From: Rhodococcus sp. KBS0724
GTDB lineage: Bacteria; Actinomycetota; Actinomycetes; Mycobacteriales; Mycobacteriaceae
Assembly: GCF_005938745.2 (NCBI RefSeq)
Contig: NZ_VCBX02000001.1
Location: 2,762,001 to 2,826,000, forward strand
DNA length: 64,000 nt
Direction: 5' to 3'
Program-made: the position numbers and the translations under genes
Shown: in pieces, positions 1 to 11,566 of the stretch
Layout of the letters: every line of letters starts with the position of its first letter
Position numbering within the stretch: the stretch's first letter is position 1
The notes under the pieces: generated by a model
Seen by the model: only the letters and a program-made list of their open reading frames with translations
Told to the model about the DNA's origin: nothing
Databases searched by the model: none

Positions 1-3708
<3,708 letters not shown>

Positions 3709-3777
3709 GCTGACGAACAGCTTATCGAACGCCGGGAAAAGTCCCACCTGCAGAGTGCGTTGTGACACGATCGGGCA

Positions 3778-4425
3778 GTGACGACATTTGCGACATCCAC
3801 TCCGCTGGCGGTAAGAATTCTGCGTCTTGCGTTTGCGGTCTACGGGCTGACCGCCCTGTTGTGGATCCCGCTACGCAATGCCGAGGGATTCTCGCTCGTC
3901 AACTACTTCAGCTATTTCACCATCGAGAGCAATATCGCTGCAGCCGTCGTACTGATTGTCGGAGGGTTGCGGGATCCGCAGTCGCGTACCTGGCAGACGG
4001 TTCGAGGTGCCGTGACGCTCTACATGGTGATCACGGGCATCGTCTACGCGGTTCTGCTGTCGGACGTCGATGTAACGCTGAACGACGCCTGGATCAATGC
4101 CGCCCTGCATCAAGTTCTTCCGTTGGTGCTGCTGGCCGACTGGGTGTTTTCGCCTCCACGCCACCGCATCTCCGAGGGATCGGCGTTGACGTGGCTCGCT
4201 TTTCCCGCGCTGTACGCCATGTATTCGCTGGTTCGCGGGGCAATCGTCGACTGGTACCCGTATCCGTTCCTGGATCCCCGGGCCCACGGTTCCGTGTCCC
4301 TGGTTGTCGGGCTTGTCGTTCTTGCAGTGGCGATGGCGTTGATGGCGTTGGCAGTCAACGCCGTCGGCAAACTGGGGGCGCGGTGGCGGTACGGCGATAC
4401 CGAACGGGCTTCGGCCGAGCTGTGA
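3778..4425 (+). CDS. Pr6Pr family integral membrane protein
   Basis: This 215-residue protein starts at a GTG and is almost entirely hydrophobic. About six membrane-spanning stretches are visible, for example residues 10-27, 40-62, 78-95, 110-125, 140-160 and 180-203. The segments around NYFSYFTIESN and the conserved WxF/YPYPFLD pieces match the Pr6Pr (FAR-17a/AIG1-like) membrane family. The function of this family in actinobacteria is not established. It lies 69 bp from hrpA, which is divergent, and converges on the DUF2322 gene with a 42 bp gap. The family assignment is from memory of the pattern; the membrane topology is read directly from the sequence. Confidence 0.75.
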   Translation: MTTFATSTPLAVRILRLAFAVYGLTALLWIPLRNAEGFSLVNYFSYFTIESNIAAAVVLIVGGLRDPQSRTWQTVRGAVTLYMVITGIVYAVLLSDVDVTLNDAWINAALHQVLPLVLLADWVFSPPRHRISEGSALTWLAFPALYAMYSLVRGAIVDWYPYPFLDPRAHGSVSLVVGLVVLAVAMALMALAVNAVGKLGARWRYGDTERASAEL

Positions 4426-4467
4426 GATTTGCTCTCGGACAGCTCAGCTGACGACGGTGCGCGCCCG

Positions 4468-4785
4468 CTACTGCGCTGGAACTTCCTGAAGTCCGAGGGT
4501 GTTGCCGGTGGCAAGAACCTGATCGAGACGGTCGATGTTGGGGTGCTTGCCCGGGTTCGCGCGCGCATCTTCGGTGTGCTCGGCAAAGATTGCCAGTGCA
4601 GCTGTTGCGGCTTCAGGGGTGATTGCGCCGTAGACCTGCGCCAAGTGGTTGTAGACCTTGACCGAACCGGACTTGCCCGGCTTGTTCTCCACGGTGTCGA
4701 TGACTGTGCCGTCGGCGTCGAGCACGTTGATGGCGGCGAGGTGATCGATCGAGGGGAGGGCGGCAAGATTCTCGGCAAAAGTCAT
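4468..4785 (-). CDS. DUF2322 family protein
   Basis: This 105-residue soluble protein starts MTFAENLAALPSIDHL and has the DUF2322 pattern: an N-terminal beta-rich part (NVLDADGTVIDTVEN), a short basic strand with KPGKSGSVKVYNHL, and a helical C-terminus with PNIDRLDQVL. The biochemical role is unknown. It is transcribed away from the aminotransferase gene; the 140 bp between the two start codons holds an inverted repeat (4801-4830). It has no recognisable catalytic motif, signal peptide or membrane segment. Confidence 0.75.
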   Translation of the reverse strand: MTFAENLAALPSIDHLAAINVLDADGTVIDTVENKPGKSGSVKVYNHLAQVYGAITPEAATAALAIFAEHTEDARANPGKHPNIDRLDQVLATGNTLGLQEVPAQ

Positions 4786-4800
4786 GGTGATGAGATTACG

Positions 4801-4830
4801 TGCCCAGCACGGGGACGCCCACGCTGGGCA
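4801..4830. repeat. 8-bp inverted repeat between divergent starts
   Basis: TGCCCAGC (4801-4808) and GCTGGGCA (4823-4830) form a perfect inverted repeat with a 14-base spacer. It lies just upstream of the DUF2322 start (minus strand) and about 100 bp upstream of the aminotransferase start. Its place in a divergent promoter region suits an operator better than a terminator, but nothing else supports this. Confidence 0.4.
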
Positions 4831-4928
4831 GCATCACTCGGGGGCAGATTTGTGGTGTCGATATAGTTGCTGCACATCGTTTGCACACCAGCATCGTTGG
4901 TATTCGTTTGGACTCGAAGGGGAAAATG

Positions 4929-6152
4929 ATGGCTTCGGCACTGTGGCACGGGTTCGCGGATATGGGCGCGGTCGAGAAGAACGGCGCATTTGTCGTCTCT
5001 CGCGGTGAAGGCGCGTACATCTGGGACTCGCAGGATAATCGATACCTCGACGCAACTGCCGGGCTCTGGTTCACGAACGTGGGCCACGGCCGCACCGAGA
5101 TCGCCGACGCCGTTGCCGCTCAGCTGTCGAAGATCGCCCACTTTTCCAACTTCGGTGATTTTGTCCCCGAAACCACACAGGCATTGGCCGAGCGTCTCGC
5201 GAAGATCGCGCCGGTTCCCGGCAGCAAGATCTTCTTCACCTCGGGTGGTTCCGATTCCGTCGACACCGCAGCGAAGCTGGCGCGGCGGTACTGGCACGAG
5301 GTCGGCCAGCCCGACAAGAACATCATCGTCGGACGCCAGAAGGCCTACCACGGAATGCATGTTGCGGGAACAGCTCTCGCCGGCATCCCGGTCAACCGTG
5401 AGGGGTACGGCGAGCTGATGGCCGATGCTGCCACCGTCGGCTGGGACGACGCCAAGAGCCTCCTCGAATTGATCGAGAAGGTCGGCGCGAACAAGATCGC
5501 CGCATTCTTCGCCGAGCCCATCATCGGTGCCGGCGGCGTGTACCTTCCACCGGAGGGCTACCTGGCCGAGGTTCGTGACATCTGCCGTGAACACGACATT
5601 CTGTTTGTGGTCGACGAGGTTGTCACCGGCTTCGGACGTATCGGTGGCGAGTGGTTCGCCTCGACCCGTTTCGATCTGCAGCCCGACATGATGACCACCG
5701 CAAAGGGTTTGACGTCCGGATACGTTCCGATGGGTGCCGTGTTCATCGCTCCTCGCGTCGCCGAGCCGTTCTACAACGGCGCTTGGTGGCGTCACGGCTA
5801 CACCTACGGTGGGCACGCCGGAGCGGCAGCCGCCGCCATGGCAAACCTCGACATCCTCGAGCGTGAGAACCTGCTCGCCGAGTCCAAGCGGCTCGAAGCG
5901 TCGTTGCACACACACTTGCAGCCGCTGGCCGAGCACCCGCGAGTATCCGAGGTCCGCAGTGGACTCGGCGCCGTCGCCGCGGTCCAGTTGGCAGACCCGG
6001 CCGAGGCACTGCCGTTCGTGAAGACGTTGCGCGAGCACGGAATCTCGGGTCGCGCGGCAGGTCAGGGAGCTATGCAGATTTCCCCGACCTTCGTGATGAC
6101 GGACGATCAGGTGGCCGAGATGGCTGCGGGAATCCTCGCCGCTCTCGGATAA
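4929..6152 (+). CDS. Class III (omega) pyridoxal-phosphate aminotransferase
   Basis: This is a class III PLP-dependent aminotransferase of about 407 residues, related to beta-alanine:pyruvate and other omega-aminotransferases. Visible motifs are FTSGGSDSVDTAAKLAR (phosphate-binding region), YHG before the substrate loop, VVDEVVTGFGR with the Asp that contacts the pyridine nitrogen, and TTAKGLTSGY with the Schiff-base Lys near residue 259. The reaction is transfer of an amino group from an omega-amino acid or amine to a keto acid; the actual substrate cannot be read from the sequence. An AAGGGG ribosome site at 4917-4922 fits the second of two tandem ATGs (4929) better than the first (4926). 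An upstream in-frame start at 4800 lacks a comparable site. Confidence 0.85.
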   Translation: MASALWHGFADMGAVEKNGAFVVSRGEGAYIWDSQDNRYLDATAGLWFTNVGHGRTEIADAVAAQLSKIAHFSNFGDFVPETTQALAERLAKIAPVPGSKIFFTSGGSDSVDTAAKLARRYWHEVGQPDKNIIVGRQKAYHGMHVAGTALAGIPVNREGYGELMADAATVGWDDAKSLLELIEKVGANKIAAFFAEPIIGAGGVYLPPEGYLAEVRDICREHDILFVVDEVVTGFGRIGGEWFASTRFDLQPDMMTTAKGLTSGYVPMGAVFIAPRVAEPFYNGAWWRHGYTYGGHAGAAAAAMANLDILERENLLAESKRLEASLHTHLQPLAEHPRVSEVRSGLGAVAAVQLADPAEALPFVKTLREHGISGRAAGQGAMQISPTFVMTDDQVAEMAAGILAALG

Positions 6153-6161
6153 ATTTTCGAA

Positions 6162-6416
6162 CTAGCTGCGGCGTCGGAAGATTTTCTTCATCCGGCGCCG
6201 CAGTGTGCTCGGGACCGGTTCCAGTTCGATGGTGTCCTGCTCCGACGCCCTGGCATACGCCTGCGTGTATCGCTCGTGGAGAACGGAGCGAATCTCGTCG
6301 GGGGAGTACGCCCGACGCGCTCGCTCATTCCGCACGGCGAGTACACCGGTGGCCGCGACCCCCATAGCGCCGGCGAGGCCGACGAGCTTCCATACGTGCG
6401 AGGCGCGAAGTGTCAT
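6162..6416 (-). CDS. Small basic membrane-anchored protein, unknown function
   Basis: This 84-residue protein has one hydrophobic segment near its N-terminus (about residues 10-28, ending VLAVRN), then a charged helical part and a very basic tail (RRRMKKIFRRRS). No family is recognised. The start at 6416 lies 18 bp from the divergent start of the papain-like gene at 6435, so the two probably share a compact promoter region. Its stop is 9 bp from the end of the convergent aminotransferase gene. The coding call rests on the plausible membrane-anchor composition and the gap it fills. Confidence 0.55.
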   Translation of the reverse strand: MTLRASHVWKLVGLAGAMGVAATGVLAVRNERARRAYSPDEIRSVLHERYTQAYARASEQDTIELEPVPSTLRRRMKKIFRRRS

Positions 6417-6434
6417 CCCTCTAGGCTAGAGGTT

Positions 6435-7133
6435 ATGGACAGACGATCGCGCTCTCAGGTGACTCTCGACGAGGCTGCCAGTGTCACCCGCACTGGCGAT
6501 ATCTGGATCTTTCGCGGAGATTCCACGGCCGACAAGGCAATTCAGACGCTCACCAACAGCCCGGTCAACCACGTCGGGATGTCGGTGGTGATCGACGATC
6601 TGCCACCGCTCATGTGGCACGCGGAGCTCGGTCACTCGTTGCAGGACATGTGGACCGGTCGCTTCCAACGTGGTGTGCAGCTGCACGATCTGAAGGCGGC
6701 TGTGCAGGTGTGGGGAGCCAAGTACGGTCAGCAGGGTTGGCTTCGGCAACTCGACACTCCGGTCGCGCGTGAACAAGAGGATGCGTTGCTGCGCACCATT
6801 GCCCGCTTGGACGGCACGCCGTTTCCTTCCACCGCTAAGCTTGCGTCACGCTGGTTCGGCGGGCGCGTCCCGAAGTTCCGGAAGAAGCCCGAAGCGCCGG
6901 CGTCGGGCATCGAAAGCGCCTACTGTGCCGAAGTTGTCGCGCAGACGTACGAGGCAATGGGTCTGATGGTCGGGAACCGTCGCATCAACTGGTTCGACCC
7001 CGGCAAGTTCTGGAGTGGCGATCAACTGCCGCTCGCACCCGGAGTCGTGCTCGGCGACGAAATTGCCGTGACGCTCAGCGCCGCGGACCTCGAGGCAGGA
7101 CGGAATCCGGCAGGGCAGTCACAAAGTTCGTGA
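6435..7133 (+). CDS. Permuted papain-like (YiiX/NlpC-P60-type) protein
   Basis: This 232-residue soluble protein has the order of catalytic-looking residues seen in circularly permuted papain-fold proteins. A strand followed by NHVGMSVV (candidate His near residue 55) comes first, then WHAELG. A Cys in AYCAEVVAQTYEAMGL (near residue 160) lies in the C-terminal half. No signal peptide is visible. YiiX/YebB-type proteins are thought to be hydrolases or acyltransferases acting on lipids or peptides; the substrate here is unknown. The ATG at 6435 is preferred because longer starts run over the divergent gene. Its last 15 bp overlap the convergent PhzF-like gene. Confidence 0.6.
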   Translation: MDRRSRSQVTLDEAASVTRTGDIWIFRGDSTADKAIQTLTNSPVNHVGMSVVIDDLPPLMWHAELGHSLQDMWTGRFQRGVQLHDLKAAVQVWGAKYGQQGWLRQLDTPVAREQEDALLRTIARLDGTPFPSTAKLASRWFGGRVPKFRKKPEAPASGIESAYCAEVVAQTYEAMGLMVGNRRINWFDPGKFWSGDQLPLAPGVVLGDEIAVTLSAADLEAGRNPAGQSQSS

Positions 7134-7799
7134 CTGCTCGGCAACCACGCGTCCGCCTACCTCCAGCCACCCATCGGGTGAGTAGGTGGTGTGCAGGATT
7201 GATCCCCGTCCCTGAGTGATCCGAAGTGATTTCCGGAGGTGATCGGTGATGCGCAGCGCTGCCGAGCCGGTAGCTTCGTCCTCGGGGATTCCCATTTCCG
7301 GTGCGAACATCCTTGAGCGGATGGAAGATTCGAGTTTGTCCTGCCACGCCCACAGGTAGGAGTGGTCGGTTTCGTAGTCCGACGGAACGGCGTCGATCAC
7401 GTCGTCCACCGTTTCGAGAGGGTAGAGGGCAAACTCCGGCGCCCACTCGGCGCGGGCGCGAACCCACATGAGGTTGCCGCTGTGGCGCACATCGAGTTCG
7501 CCGGCGGGGACGCCCAGTGTTGTCACCGGTCGAGCCTGCTCGTGCAGCCACCAGGTGAGACCGACCGTGGGATGGCCGGCAAAGGGGAGTTCTGCTGCCG
7601 GAGTGAAGATCTGGGCGCTCGCTCGTGTGGCGCCCACATCGGGGAGATCGACAAAAATCGTTTCGCTGTACCCGAGTGCCTCGGCGACTTCTTGCCGTTC
7701 GGATAGTGCGACCAGTGAAGCGTCGACAATCCCGAGTGGGTTGCCGTGCTTTCCGTTTTCGTCCGTGAAAACCCGGACCACACTCACTTCGATGCCCAT
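7119..7799 (-). CDS. PhzF family isomerase/epimerase-like protein
   Basis: This 226-residue protein has the PhzF fold signatures: an N-terminal strand with GNPLGIV, SETIFV with the acidic residue that in PhzF acts as the proton-transfer Glu, and FTPAAELPFAGHPTVG, the most conserved stretch. The second lobe carries EDEATGSAA. PhzF-family proteins catalyse isomerisation or epimerisation next to a carboxylate, but most members, including this one, have no assigned substrate. It is shorter than PhzF itself (about 280 residues), lacking some inter-lobe sequence. A strong hairpin at 7826-7869 separates it from ahpD upstream, so it is probably expressed separately from the peroxide operon. Confidence 0.8.
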   Translation of the reverse strand: MGIEVSVVRVFTDENGKHGNPLGIVDASLVALSERQEVAEALGYSETIFVDLPDVGATRASAQIFTPAAELPFAGHPTVGLTWWLHEQARPVTTLGVPAGELDVRHSGNLMWVRARAEWAPEFALYPLETVDDVIDAVPSDYETDHSYLWAWQDKLESSIRSRMFAPEMGIPEDEATGSAALRITDHLRKSLRITQGRGSILHTTYSPDGWLEVGGRVVAEQSRTL

Positions 7800-7825
7800 C
7801 GGTCCACAGTAGCGCGCGGGAAATA

Positions 7826-7869
7826 CGACTAAACCCTCCCCACCATGGAAGGTGGGGAGGGTTTAGTCG
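7826..7869 (-). terminator. Terminator of the ahpC-ahpD transcript
   Basis: Two perfect 19-base arms (7826-7844 and 7851-7869) flank a 6-base loop. The hairpin lies 20 bp past the ahpD stop and just upstream of the PhzF-like start, so it should end the ahpC-ahpD message. There is no T-tract, as is common in actinobacterial terminators. Confidence 0.85.
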
Positions 7870-7889
7870 ACTACTGCGTCGGTCTGAGA

Positions 7890-8429
7890 TCAGACCTGTG
7901 CGGCAGAGAGGATCTCGTTGGCCTCGACAGCCTGCGCGACACCCATGACGATGGAACCGGCACGGATCGCTTCGAAGATGACCTCGCGGGAAACGCCTTC
8001 CTGACGGAGGGTGTTCTCGTGAGCTTCGAGGCAATGGTTGCAGCCGTTGATCGCGGAAACCGCGAGCGACCACAATTCGAAGTCGGCCTTGTCGACGCCC
8101 GGGTTGCCGATGATGTTCATCCGCAGGCCCGCACGAAGGTCGTCGTACTTACCGTCAAGGTAGCCCTTGGTGCGGTAGAAGACGTTGTTCATGCCCATGA
8201 TCGCCGCTGCGCCGAGCGCTGTGTTGTACGCCTCAGCAGACAGATTGTCTGCCGCCTCGGCTGCGATCTCCTTGAGCGTGGTCGCCGACTTGGTGGCAGC
8301 CGCGGTTGCGAGGAGGGTGCCCCACAGCTGCTGCTCGTTCAAAACCGTGGTGCGTGCAATGGAACTCAGGTTGAGCTTGAGATCCTTGGCGTACTCGGGA
8401 AGCGAATCTTTCAGGTTGTCGACGCTCAT
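7890..8429 (-). CDS. ahpD: Alkyl hydroperoxide reductase-associated carboxymuconolactone decarboxylase-fold protein AhpD
   Basis: AhpD passes electrons to AhpC and has weak peroxidase activity of its own. In mycobacteria it acts with dihydrolipoamide dehydrogenase and the lipoyl protein SucB. The 179-residue length and the active-site motif GCNHCLEAH (CxxC near residue 130, followed by the conserved His) match the family. The start MSVDNL at 8429 is chosen because it lies 2 bp after the ahpC stop and the longer frame reads back into ahpC. It is co-transcribed with ahpC and probably controlled by the divergent OxyR. Confidence 0.95.
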   Translation of the reverse strand: MSVDNLKDSLPEYAKDLKLNLSSIARTTVLNEQQLWGTLLATAAATKSATTLKEIAAEAADNLSAEAYNTALGAAAIMGMNNVFYRTKGYLDGKYDDLRAGLRMNIIGNPGVDKADFELWSLAVSAINGCNHCLEAHENTLRQEGVSREVIFEAIRAGSIVMGVAQAVEANEILSAAQV

Positions 8430-8431
8430 GA

Positions 8432-9019
8432 TCAGACGCTCGCGTTCAGCAGCTCGCCGGCGTTGATCGTCGGGTCGCCCTTCTTCCAGTTGCAGGCGCA
8501 CAGCTCGTCGCTCTGCAGAGCGTCGAGAACGCGGAGAACCTCGTCGACGTTACGGCCGACGGAACCGGCTGTGACGGAGACGAACTGGATCTCGTTGTTG
8601 GGGTCGACGATGAACGTCGCGCGGTCTGCAACGCCGTCAGCGTTGAGGACGCCGGTGGCCTCGGCAAGCTCGCGCTTGAGGTCCGAGAGCATCGGGAAGG
8701 GGAGGGTCTTGAGCTCGTCGTGCTGTGCACGCCACTGGAAGTGAACGAACTCGTTGTCGACGGAAGCGCCGAGAACCTGTGCGTCGCGGTCTGCGAACTC
8801 GTCGTTCAGCTTGCCGAATGCTGCGATCTCCGTGGGGCACACGAACGTGAAGTCCTTGGGCCAGAAGAAGACGATGCGCCACTTGCCGGCGTAATCGTCG
8901 CTCGTGATCTGAGTGAAGTAGTCGTCGGGCTGCTGAGCGTCGACCTTGGAGAGGTCGCCGCCGATAACGGCCTTCAGGTTGTATGCCGGGAACTGGTCGC
9001 CGATTGTCAGCAGAGCCAT
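8432..9019 (-). CDS. ahpC: Peroxiredoxin, alkyl hydroperoxide reductase subunit C
   Basis: This is a typical 2-Cys peroxiredoxin of 195 residues, the same length as mycobacterial AhpC. The peroxidatic Cys61 sits in FVCPTE and the C-terminal resolving cysteines in ELCACNW. It reduces hydrogen peroxide, organic hydroperoxides and peroxynitrite in the cytosol. It is the first gene of the ahpC-ahpD operon and is divergent from oxyR, the classic actinobacterial arrangement. The roughly 200 bp between ahpC and oxyR holds two TGATAGG repeats close to the oxyR start. Confidence 0.97.
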   Translation of the reverse strand: MALLTIGDQFPAYNLKAVIGGDLSKVDAQQPDDYFTQITSDDYAGKWRIVFFWPKDFTFVCPTEIAAFGKLNDEFADRDAQVLGASVDNEFVHFQWRAQHDELKTLPFPMLSDLKRELAEATGVLNADGVADRATFIVDPNNEIQFVSVTAGSVGRNVDEVLRVLDALQSDELCACNWKKGDPTINAGELLNASV

Positions 9020-9190
9020 ATGTCTCGTCCTCCTACTTGTCTTGTGAACAGGTTTTTCTCACACGCACGATCACGAATGACTGTGATCGAAAGTTCTCGA
9101 TACCGCCGAAGCGGGTCTCACCGTCGTGGTGCATGACCGGCGCTTTTTGGTATGAGTCCATTCTGCATCAAAGTGGTCAAAAGGTAAAGG

Positions 9191-9215
9191 TGATAGGTGG
9201 CACTACACTGATAGG
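9191..9215. promoter_or_regulatory. Direct TGATAGG repeats in the ahpC-oxyR intergenic region
   Basis: TGATAGG occurs at 9191-9197 and again at 9209-9215, directly before the oxyR start at 9217. The core ATAG resembles an OxyR half-site, and 18-base spacing would place both copies on similar DNA faces. This suggests OxyR autoregulation and control of ahpC. The repeat is seen directly; the binding role is inferred from the gene arrangement. Confidence 0.45.
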
Positions 9216-9216
9216 C

Positions 9217-10143
9217 ATGGCTGATCAGACTTATCAACCTTCCTTGTCACAGCTGCGTGCCTTCGTCTCGGTGGCGGAACATCGCCACTTCGGCACCGCT
9301 GCAGCACGTTTGAGTGTGAGCCAACCCACACTCTCGCAGGCGTTGGCCGCGCTCGAATCGGGCCTCGGCGTGCAATTGATCGAACGCAGTACCCGACGCG
9401 TCCTCGTCACCGGCGACGGTCAGCGGCTCCTCAGCCAAGCGAAGCTGATCCTCGAAGCCGCCGACGGATTTGTTGCGAGCGCCGCCGGAATAGGGGATCG
9501 ATTGGCCGGGCCACTTCGGATCGGGCTGATTCCCACTGTCGCGCCGTACATTCTGCCGTCACTGCTGCCGGCATTGCGGGCATCCATGCCGACGGTTGCC
9601 CCTCACGTCATCGAGGACCAAACCGCACGACTGCTCGACTCGCTGCGATCGGGTGCCCTCGATCTGGCCTTGCTCGCGCTGCCCGCCGGCGCGCCTGGGC
9701 TGATCGAGATACCGCTCTACGACGAGGATTTTGTTCTTGTCGTCCCAGTCGGCCACCCGTTGGCGGGGCGCAGTGATCTCACGGCAGACGTCCTCGACGA
9801 ACTGCCCTTGCTACTTCTCGACGACGGGCATTGCCTGCGGGACCAGACGCTCGATCTGTGCCGCTCCGTCGACGCCCACCCGCTCTCCGGGGATACCCGG
9901 GCAACATCCTTGGCGACGATCGTGCAGTGTGTTGCCGGCGGCCTCGGTGTGACCTTGGTCCCCGAATCGGCTGTGCCGGTCGAGAGTCGGCGAGGTGAAC
10001 TCGCCACGGCGACATTCACGGCGCCGGCCCCCGGCCGGACTATCGGACTTGTGTTCCGCTCGTCCAGCGGCCGTGCCGAAGGGTTCGGGCAGTTGGCGGA
10101 GGTGGTGAAATCCGTGGCGCCGGGGCAGACGATCACTCAGTGA
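9217..10143 (+). CDS. oxyR: Hydrogen-peroxide-sensing LysR-type regulator OxyR
   Basis: This is a 308-residue LysR-family regulator. The N-terminal winged helix-turn-helix (LSQLRAFVSVAEHRHFGTAAA, then SVSQPTLSQ) is followed by a periplasmic-binding-type effector domain. Two cysteines in DDGHCLRDQTLDLC (residues 206 and 215) have the 9-residue spacing of the redox-active pair of OxyR (Cys199/Cys208 in E. coli). Oxidation to a disulfide would switch DNA binding. The ATG at 9217 places the helix-turn-helix at the normal distance from the N-terminus; the longer frame reads into the ahpC promoter. Unlike the inactivated oxyR of M. tuberculosis, this gene looks intact. Confidence 0.95.
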   Translation: MADQTYQPSLSQLRAFVSVAEHRHFGTAAARLSVSQPTLSQALAALESGLGVQLIERSTRRVLVTGDGQRLLSQAKLILEAADGFVASAAGIGDRLAGPLRIGLIPTVAPYILPSLLPALRASMPTVAPHVIEDQTARLLDSLRSGALDLALLALPAGAPGLIEIPLYDEDFVLVVPVGHPLAGRSDLTADVLDELPLLLLDDGHCLRDQTLDLCRSVDAHPLSGDTRATSLATIVQCVAGGLGVTLVPESAVPVESRRGELATATFTAPAPGRTIGLVFRSSSGRAEGFGQLAEVVKSVAPGQTITQ

Positions 10144-10176
10144 CGCTGTCATTGAGGCCGGCTTGATTCCCTCAGA

Positions 10177-11154
10177 TCAATATTTGACGGGTTTGGCATC
10201 CGGAAACCCTGGAAGAAACTCCGGAGCCTTGTGGAAATTCCACAAGGCTCCGCGTTCGATAACCCTGGCGTCGAAGGTAGCCGGATTTGTCTCGAGGATT
10301 GGCCGGAGTCCATCGGCGACATTTGAGAGCGTGACGCCGACAGTGGTAAGGGTGACGATTGCGGTGTGTGCCGCGACATCGAGTGTGTCGAGTATGGCGC
10401 CGATGTTGTCCGCAATCCCTGGCCTTGCGCTCGCATCGGTGACAATGGCAGTCCCGATGGTGTCGACAATGCGCCGGCGGGCATCGGTGATCGTCTCGGC
10501 CCAGTCTTCGCACACAGTCGCCAGGTTCTCGTACTTTTCGTAGACGTCTCTAGCGGAAACGTAGACGCCGTTCATGTATGCCAGGGCATGTGGCACCTCG
10601 TCCGAGGCAAATTCTTCGATGTTGCCCCAGGCGTTGCCCGTTGTGCCGTTTGCATCGCGTAGACAATCGGAAGCCGTGCGCCATACGGAAGCGAGTGCGC
10701 GCAGTTTGTCAGGCTTCCCGTCGGGCCACTGACGCCCGTCGATTTGCCGGCTGATCAACTCCCATCCGTCCGGTGCGTCGGCGCCGCCGCCCACCGAGCC
10801 CTTGAATGACGGTGCAGGAGAAGCAGGAAGCTGTGGGGGAGCACTTTCGGCGGGTTCTGCTGGGATCTTCTCCGATCGCTCGATATTGATGTAGTTGACC
10901 CACGTCGCTGCAAGTAGGTCGTGCAGCTTCGCGGACGCGTTGGCGATGTTCATTCCGGCGGCAACGGCGTCGATAGCAGTGCGGTCGTAGCCCTCCGCCC
11001 AGTCTTTGCCGGCGTTGTCGCTCCCGGCGCACGCGGAGTATGTGTCGAGTGCTGTAGCAAGCCAACGGATTACGTCCTCGGTGTAACTTCTGATCGCGTT
11101 GTAATCTGTGGCCGCGTCGAGGAGGATCCGAGGCTCGAACGGTGTGGGCGGCAT
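10177..11154 (-). CDS. WXG100-like N-terminal module protein ending at the edge of a colicin-E3-type domain (probably 3'-truncated toxin)
   Basis: This 325-residue protein starts MPPTPFEPR. Residues 1-110 align without gaps to the 150-residue protein at 11567-12019 (56 of 110 identical). After a Pro/Ala linker (about 95-125) comes an all-helical region and a final stretch, WNFHKAPEFLPGFPDAKPVKY, ending at the stop. In my recollection of actinobacterial E3-type toxins, such an FPDA-x-K segment leads into KTP...GGGG and then the catalytic YEWDSQHG part. None of that follows here, so the toxin appears cut off. An alternative is an intact protein of another type. It ends 33 bp from the convergent oxyR stop. 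The start is set by similarity to its paralogue; the longer frame upstream is not conserved. Confidence 0.65.
   Translation of the reverse strand: MPPTPFEPRILLDAATDYNAIRSYTEDVIRWLATALDTYSACAGSDNAGKDWAEGYDRTAIDAVAAGMNIANASAKLHDLLAATWVNYINIERSEKIPAEPAESAPPQLPASPAPSFKGSVGGGADAPDGWELISRQIDGRQWPDGKPDKLRALASVWRTASDCLRDANGTTGNAWGNIEEFASDEVPHALAYMNGVYVSARDVYEKYENLATVCEDWAETITDARRRIVDTIGTAIVTDASARPGIADNIGAILDTLDVAAHTAIVTLTTVGVTLSNVADGLRPILETNPATFDARVIERGALWNFHKAPEFLPGFPDAKPVKY
10222..10252. repeat. Perfect 15-bp inverted repeat, candidate oxyR terminator
   Basis: CGGAGCCTTGTGGAA (10222-10236) is mirrored exactly at 10238-10252 around a single central base. It lies 79 bp past the oxyR stop, where a terminator for oxyR would be expected, yet it is also inside the last 26 codons of the truncated toxin-like gene on the other strand. 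It may end the oxyR transcript, or mark the junction where that gene was cut. Confidence 0.6.
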
Positions 11155-11159
11155 TAGGG

Positions 11160-11195
11160 CTACCTCTCTGCGTTGTGCTTGATTTTGGCGAGGTC
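11160..11195 (-). pseudogene. Relic of a second copy of the 53-residue gene
   Basis: Directly upstream of the 325-residue gene the minus strand reads DLAKIKHNAER and a stop, closely matching the end of the 53-residue protein (YLANARHNSGMWP and stop) upstream of its paralogue. At DNA level 28 of 41 bases agree between 11152-11192 and the corresponding 12017-12057, with no gap, ending in the ATG of the following gene in both cases. A TGA in the same frame just before shows it is no longer a gene. This indicates the whole small-gene plus toxin unit was once duplicated. Confidence 0.6.
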
Positions 11196-11317
11196 TCAGT
11201 TGGGTGCATTCAGATCGCGCCGATCTTCGTGAATGTTCGGTTGGGCTCGAGGCCGGTAGGCACTCCACAGCAGCCCTGGCGAGTGAGATACGGCCGAAAC
11301 TCAAGTGAATGTCTTGT

Positions 11318-11563
11318 TCAGTCGGCGAATAGGCCAACCTCGTATTCACAGTTTGGGTCTACTTCGATCGGTTCATGGATGTATTTTGCGAACTCGAGCA
11401 CTTTGTCGTGAGGTACGCCACTCTGACCGGCTATGACTGGTAATTCGAAGTCGCTATCGTCGATGCCGAGAATTTCTTTTACGATTTCGACAGTCATATC
11501 GTGCAATAGGTATTTGGCGGTGCGTAGCTCGGTGTCGTTGTCGAAGGCTTCGAGATGCCACAT
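11318..11563 (-). CDS. DUF7683-like small acidic protein, probable immunity protein for an E3-type RNase
   Basis: This 81-residue acidic protein (MWHLEAFDNDTEL ... IEVDPNCEYEVGLFAD) has the FDxxTE start and IDxxxxEYxV ending that recall DUF7683 proteins and, more distantly, the colicin E3 immunity protein. It begins 3 bp after the stop of the E3-tail protein, as toxin/immunity pairs do. An immunity protein would bind and block the RNase in the producing cell. Its coding region is clearly less G+C-rich than its neighbours (26 of 60 bases in 11461-11520), suggesting recent acquisition. Family and role are inferred from pattern and position. Confidence 0.65.
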   Translation of the reverse strand: MWHLEAFDNDTELRTAKYLLHDMTVEIVKEILGIDDSDFELPVIAGQSGVPHDKVLEFAKYIHEPIEVDPNCEYEVGLFAD

Positions 11564-11566
11564 GTC

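Noticed and set aside
4782..6038. A 418-residue open frame opposite the aminotransferase
   Set aside because: It has no domain, overlaps the DUF2322 promoter, and the plus strand shows class III aminotransferase motifs including the Schiff-base Lys.
10177..11349. Extended 390-residue version of the toxin-like gene starting at 11349
   Set aside because: The extra N-terminal 65 residues overlap the DUF7683-like gene and a decayed gene relic, and the paralogue starts at the position equivalent to 11154.
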